From positions 1 through 64,000 of the forward strand of contig JBBDQU010000048.1 in the NCBI GenBank assembly GCA_040905865.1: 64,000 nucleotides of DNA, given 5' to 3'. Both the position numbers and the translations under genes were made by a program. Positions 60,367 through 64,000 of this stretch are shown here, in pieces (the stretch's first letter is position 1; every line of letters begins with the position of its first letter). The stretch comes from Alphaproteobacteria bacterium (lineage in GTDB: Bacteria; Pseudomonadota; Alphaproteobacteria; UBA8366; GCA-2717185). The notes below the pieces were generated by a model. The model did not search any database, was not told where the DNA came from, and saw only the letters and a program-made list of their open reading frames with translations.

Positions 60367-60453
60367 GACGAAATCGCCCTGTACCCTTGCGGTCCGCGCG
60401 CGCATGAATTATGGCCATGCATCCGCTGCTGATACTGATCCAGGGAGCACGCA

Positions 60454-61683
60454 ATGGCGAACAGTGAACCCCCGTCCGACGGCCCCCTGACCGGGTTGCG
60501 CGTTCTGGAAATCGGCCATTTCATCGCCGCGCCCTTCTGCACGCGGGTGCTGGGCGACATGGGTGCGGATATCGTCAAGATCGAGCCGCCGACCGGCGAC
60601 CCGATCCGCAGCTGGGGCCATCACCGCGACGGGCATTCCCCCTGGTGGTCGCAGCATGCCCGCAACAAGCGCTGCATCACGTTGAACCTGAAACACGAAA
60701 AGGCGCGGGGACTGGTCGTCGACCTTGCGGGGCAGTGCGATGCGGTGGTCGAAAATTTCCGCCCCGGGCAGCTGGAGCGCATGGGCCTCGGCCCGGAGGT
60801 GCTGCGCCGGAACCGGCCGGACCTGGTGATCGCCAATGTATCCGGCTACGGCCAGGACGGGCCGTATCGCGACCGCGCCTCGTTCGGCGTGATCGGCGAG
60901 GCCATTGGCGGCATCCGCTACCTGACCGGCTACCCGCCGGGCGTCACGGACCTGCCGCCGGTGCGGGTCGGGGTCAGCATCGGCGATTCCATCGCCGGGC
61001 TCTACGCGGCCTTCGGCGTCATGGCGGCGCTGTGGCAGCGCGACCGTGCCGGCGGCGACCGGCGGGCGCGCAGCCTGGACGTGGCGCTGACGGACGCGGT
61101 GTTCAGCATGACCGAGGGCATGCTGCCGGAATACAGCGTCTTCGACGTCGTCAAGCAGCCTGCGGGGTCGGGCATCGAAACCGCCGCCCCGACCAACGCC
61201 TATCCCACCTCGGACGGCAAATGGATCCTCGTCGCCGCCAATTCGGACCCGCTCTTCGCGCGGCTGTCGAAGACCATGGGCCGCCCGGAACTGGTCGATG
61301 ACCCGGATTTCACCGGCAATCAGGCGCGGGTAAGGAACCGCACGGTGCTGGACGACCTGATCGGCGCCTGGACCGCGACGATGACCGCCGTCGAGGCGGA
61401 CAGGGTACTGTCCGAGGCCGATATCCCCTGCTGCCAGGTCTACACGGTCGCCGATTGCGCCGCCGACCCGCAATATCGCCATCGCGGCATGGTGCAGGAC
61501 GTGCCGGATCCGCATTTCGGCTCCGTTTTGCAGACAGGCATCGTGCCCATCGTTCCGGAAGATCCGGGCCGCATCCGCTGGCCGGGCCCTGAAATCGGCG
61601 CGCATACCGAAGCGGTGCTGACATCGCTGCTGGGCCTGACCGGAGACGACGTGGCGGCCCTGCGGGCCGACGGCGTGATCTAA
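60454..61683 (+). CDS. CaiB/BaiF family (class III) CoA transferase
   Basis: The 409-residue protein has the formyl-CoA-transferase family marks: LTGLRVLEIGHFIAAPFCTRVLGDMGADIVKIEPPTGDPIR, NKRCITLNLKHEKAR, ENFRPGQLERMGLG, VSGYGQDGPYRDRA and the catalytic Asp in SLDVALTDAVFSM. It transfers CoA between carboxylic acids. It lies 267 bases upstream of the 2-hydroxyacyl-CoA lyase-like gene on the same strand, suggesting that it activates the acid the lyase cleaves. ATG 60454 follows AGGGAGC. Confidence 0.9.
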   Translation: MANSEPPSDGPLTGLRVLEIGHFIAAPFCTRVLGDMGADIVKIEPPTGDPIRSWGHHRDGHSPWWSQHARNKRCITLNLKHEKARGLVVDLAGQCDAVVENFRPGQLERMGLGPEVLRRNRPDLVIANVSGYGQDGPYRDRASFGVIGEAIGGIRYLTGYPPGVTDLPPVRVGVSIGDSIAGLYAAFGVMAALWQRDRAGGDRRARSLDVALTDAVFSMTEGMLPEYSVFDVVKQPAGSGIETAAPTNAYPTSDGKWILVAANSDPLFARLSKTMGRPELVDDPDFTGNQARVRNRTVLDDLIGAWTATMTAVEADRVLSEADIPCCQVYTVADCAADPQYRHRGMVQDVPDPHFGSVLQTGIVPIVPEDPGRIRWPGPEIGAHTEAVLTSLLGLTGDDVAALRADGVI

Positions 61684-61950
61684 CCCGCCGGCTTTCGACC
61701 GGCGCCGGCCCGTGCCGCATTCGCGCCGACGGCGAATCCGAAATTTTTCACACTCAAAGCCTGGCCGTCCGCTGAATCGCGTCGCGGATCGCGTGCCCCG
61801 CCTTGACTAGGAGGTTATTCGGGCTCCAAACTCGGGAAGTCGGACGGCAAAATGAACAGGCAGCGTGATCAGATTTTCCCGAATTTTCCCATACTTCATT
61901 GATTTAATTTGATATTTTAACCTAAACAGTATTGCAACAAGATAAGGGGG

Positions 61951-63618
61951 ATGAGTAACATGACCAAAATCACCGGTGCGCACCTTATAGCAAGGAGCCT
62001 CAAACAACAGGGTATCGACCATCTATTCGGCGTCGTCGGCTTTCCCGTCGGCCCGATTGCGGAGGCGGCGCAGAAGGAAGGCGTCAAATACGTGGGCATG
62101 CGCAACGAGCAGGCGGCATCCTACGCCGCGCAGGCCTATGGCTACATGACCGGCCGCCCGGGCGCCTGCATCGTGGTTACGGGACCGGGCGTCGTGCACG
62201 GCCTGGCGGGGCTGGCGAACGCCCAGCAGAACTGCTGGCCGATGATCCTGATCGGCGGCGCCTCGGAAACCTATCGCGGCGGCATGGGCGCGTTCCAGGA
62301 GGAGCGCCAGGTCCTGATCGCCAGCCCGTTCTGCAAGTTTGCGCACGGCATCGAAAGCGTCCGGCGCATCCCGTACTACGTCGAGATGGCGACGCGGCAC
62401 GCGACATTCGGTCGGCCGGGCGCCTGTTACCTCGACATGCCGGACGACATCATCACCGGTGAATGCGACCTCGACGATGTCGTCAAGGTCGAGCGCGTGG
62501 GGGAACCGCCGCGCATGACGGCGCCGACCGAAAACGTCGACGCCGCGCTGGACCTGCTTGAAAAGGCCGAGCGGCCGCTCGTCCTGGTCGGGAAGGGCAT
62601 GGCCTGGGCCCGCGCCGAGAACGAGGTGCGCGACTTCATCGATCGCACGCAGCTGCCGTTCGTACGCTCCCCCATGGGCAAGGGCGTCGTCCCCGACGAC
62701 CATCCGCTCGCCGCATCGGCGGCGCGGACTCTCGCGCTGCAGCAGGCGGACGTGGTCTTCCTGATGGGCGCGCGGTTCAACTGGATATTCCACTTCGGCC
62801 TGGCGCCGCGCTTCGCGCCCGACGTCAAGGTGATCCAGTTGGACATCTCGCCGGAGGAAATCGGGCATAACAAGCCGTCGGAAGTGGCGCTTGTCGGCGA
62901 CGGCAAGGCGATCATGGGCCAGATCAACAAGGCCCTTGAGGGGCGGCAGTGGTTCTACCCGAAGGATACCCCGTGGCGCTCGGCCCTGGGCGACAAGATC
63001 GCGTCGAACGTCAAGTCGCTTGAGGCACAGATTAACGATGACCAGGCGCCCGCGAACTATTATCGGGCGCTGCGCGACGTGGCGGCCTGGATGCCGCGGA
63101 ACTCGGTGCTGAGCGCCGAGGGCGCCCGCACGATGGATATCGGGCTCACCCAGTTGCCGGTTGCCGACGCGCGCTCCTGCCTGAACGCGGGCACCTACGG
63201 CACCATGGGCGTGGGCCTCGGCCATGCCATCGCCGCCTGCGTCGTGAACCCGGACCGGCCGGTCATCCACCTTTCGGGCGATTCGGCCATCGGCTTCTCC
63301 GGCATGGAGATGGAGACGCTGGTCCGCTACAACCTGCCGGCCAAGATCGTGGTGCTCAACAATGGCGGAATCGGGCCGGGCGAACCGGAAATCCCGGCCG
63401 ACCCGATGATGAAGATGAAGCCGAACGCCCTGATCTACGGCGCGCGCTACGACAAGATGATGGAGGATTTCGGCGGCAAGGGCTTCTTTGTCGAGGACCC
63501 GAAGGACCTGCCGGCCGCGCTCGACAAGGCGATGGCCTTCGACGGCCCGGCGCTGGTCAACGTCTTGATCTCGCAGAGCTCGGACCGGAAACCGCAGCAG
63601 TTCACGTGGCACCAGTAG
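61951..63618 (+). CDS. TPP-dependent 2-hydroxyacyl-CoA lyase / oxalyl-CoA decarboxylase-like enzyme
   Basis: The 555-residue TPP enzyme has the Pyr domain with catalytic Glu in GMRNEQAASYAAQAYGYMTGRPG, an ADP-binding central domain and the PP-domain motif SGDSAIGFSGMEMETLVRYNLPAKIVVLNN. The C-terminus FGGKGFFVEDPKDL and RKPQQFTW and the MGAFQEE loop resemble 2-hydroxyacyl-CoA lyase (HACL1) more than bacterial oxalyl-CoA decarboxylase. After NNGGI the usual Tyr is Gly (NNGGIGPGE). It may cleave 2-hydroxyacyl-CoA to formyl-CoA and an aldehyde, or decarboxylate oxalyl-CoA. A GGGGG RBS lies before the ATG at 61951. Confidence 0.85.
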   Translation: MSNMTKITGAHLIARSLKQQGIDHLFGVVGFPVGPIAEAAQKEGVKYVGMRNEQAASYAAQAYGYMTGRPGACIVVTGPGVVHGLAGLANAQQNCWPMILIGGASETYRGGMGAFQEERQVLIASPFCKFAHGIESVRRIPYYVEMATRHATFGRPGACYLDMPDDIITGECDLDDVVKVERVGEPPRMTAPTENVDAALDLLEKAERPLVLVGKGMAWARAENEVRDFIDRTQLPFVRSPMGKGVVPDDHPLAASAARTLALQQADVVFLMGARFNWIFHFGLAPRFAPDVKVIQLDISPEEIGHNKPSEVALVGDGKAIMGQINKALEGRQWFYPKDTPWRSALGDKIASNVKSLEAQINDDQAPANYYRALRDVAAWMPRNSVLSAEGARTMDIGLTQLPVADARSCLNAGTYGTMGVGLGHAIAACVVNPDRPVIHLSGDSAIGFSGMEMETLVRYNLPAKIVVLNNGGIGPGEPEIPADPMMKMKPNALIYGARYDKMMEDFGGKGFFVEDPKDLPAALDKAMAFDGPALVNVLISQSSDRKPQQFTWHQ

Positions 63619-63659
63619 GACGCTGCGTCCGGAACGAGCGCTGACATATAGCGCATGAC

Positions 63660-63705
63660 ATGCGGAAGCCGGCTGATTATCCAGCAGCCTGGCTTCCGCA
63701 TTTTC
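63660..63705 (+). terminator. Intrinsic terminator of the lyase gene
   Basis: Arms ATGCGGAAGCC (63660-63670) and GGCTTCCGCAT (63691-63701) pair perfectly over 11 bp, followed by TTTT and more T. It lies 42 bases after the stop and probably ends the CoA transferase/lyase transcript. Confidence 0.85.
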
Positions 63706-63840
63706 CGTTTTTGAGCCGCGATATCCGCCGCGTCGCATCCGGAACTTGTCCGTGGTACGCCGGTTCCTGCGGACGCATTGCGCCGCGCCGTAACGGTTCG
63801 GCGTTTACCGCCCGCTTTCATTCATGCGTCAAAAGCGCAG

Positions 63841-64000
63841 TCATTTCGCCCCGCCCGCGATCTTTTCCGCCGCGTCCAGCACCCGCTGCGCCTTGTAGAC
63901 GATGGGGTAGTCGATGAATTCGCCGTCGAGCTGGATCGAGGCGGAGCCGGATTTTTCCGCTTCGGCGAAGGCGGCGACGATCTTCCTTGCATGCGCGATC
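63841..64000 (-). CDS. CitE/HpcH-type CoA ester lyase, C-terminal end only
   Basis: The 160 bases to the window edge encode a C-terminus IAHARKIVAAFAEAEKSGSASIQL followed by DGEFIDYPIVYKAQRVLDAAEKI. HARKIVxAF and the (V/D)GxxID(Y/x)PxxxxAQRVL end are typical of malyl-CoA lyase/citrate lyase beta-subunit proteins. The 5' end lies outside the window. It fits the CoA-thioester cleavage theme of the neighbouring genes. Confidence 0.75.
   Translation of the reverse strand, partial: IAHARKIVAAFAEAEKSGSASIQLDGEFIDYPIVYKAQRVLDAAEKIAGGAK

Noticed and set aside
60187-60432. 81-residue frame inside the MITE-like element
   Set aside because: It spans the hairpins and terminal repeat and has no RBS; the sequence is better explained as structured non-coding DNA.

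Overview
The window is a high-GC chromosomal segment, roughly two thirds G+C by eye. Its gene families (RlmN, IalB, NnrU, DUF3489/DUF2924 recombinase cassettes, TRAP transporters, SMP-30/aldo-keto reductase pairs, TTG/GTG starts) point to an alphaproteobacterium, most likely Rhodospirillales-like and free-living. This placement is by eye; there is no rRNA or other phylogenetic marker here.

Layout. 1-2.8 kb: right end of an integrated element (DUF3489, DUF2924, large serine recombinase) next to the 3' end of tRNA-Ala(CGC). 3.2-15.6 kb: housekeeping genes (yggT, a degenerate DUF167 frame fused in frame to folD, nnrU-like, argG, rlmN, a SpoU-type RNA methyltransferase, pcaD-like, an NYN/OST-HTH protein). 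15.8-23.7 kb: the most interesting region, a selenium island. It has a three-gene oxyanion ABC transporter of the putative selenate type with a tandem-fused permease, a bifunctional NADH-dehydrogenase-like/SelD protein, a SenB-type selenosugar synthase, a SenA/EgtB-like selenoneine synthase and a small membrane protein coupled to senA. Together they would import a selenium oxyanion, make selenophosphate, build a selenosugar and attach selenium to hercynine. 23.8-28.1 kb: CHASE2 cyclase, M48 protease and a secreted protein. 28.4-31.2 kb: a beta-helix/RTX protein with a recent 576-bp internal duplication, flanked by related intergenic repeats. 31.5-35.3 kb: TPP enzyme, acyl-CoA dehydrogenase and SDR. 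35.4-38.4 kb: an accessory patch with an IS relic, a cyclase/TPR protein, a REP-like palindrome and a three-gene hicAB operon. 38.6-43.6 kb: GT9 transferase, SMP-30/AKR pair, and a lone flagellin and a PEP-CTERM protein, each with a sigma-54-like promoter. 44-48.8 kb: MFS carrier and split TRAP transporter. 49-56.8 kb: large catalase, tandem core-MetE-like genes, an unknown pair and an MHYT-PAS-GGDEF sensor. 56.9-60.2 kb: tungstate transporter tupABC with a divergent regulator and phased operator repeats. 60.2-60.4 kb: a 191-bp MITE-like element with perfect terminal repeats and a 12-bp direct repeat. 60.4-64 kb: CoA transferase, 2-hydroxyacyl-CoA lyase-like TPP enzyme and the end of a CitE-type lyase.

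The main discoveries are the reorganised selenium/selenoneine cluster, the MITE-like element, the phased repeats at the tungstate regulator, the repeat-number-dependent DUF167-FolD fusion, and the sigma-54/upstream-repeat arrangement at the PEP-CTERM gene.
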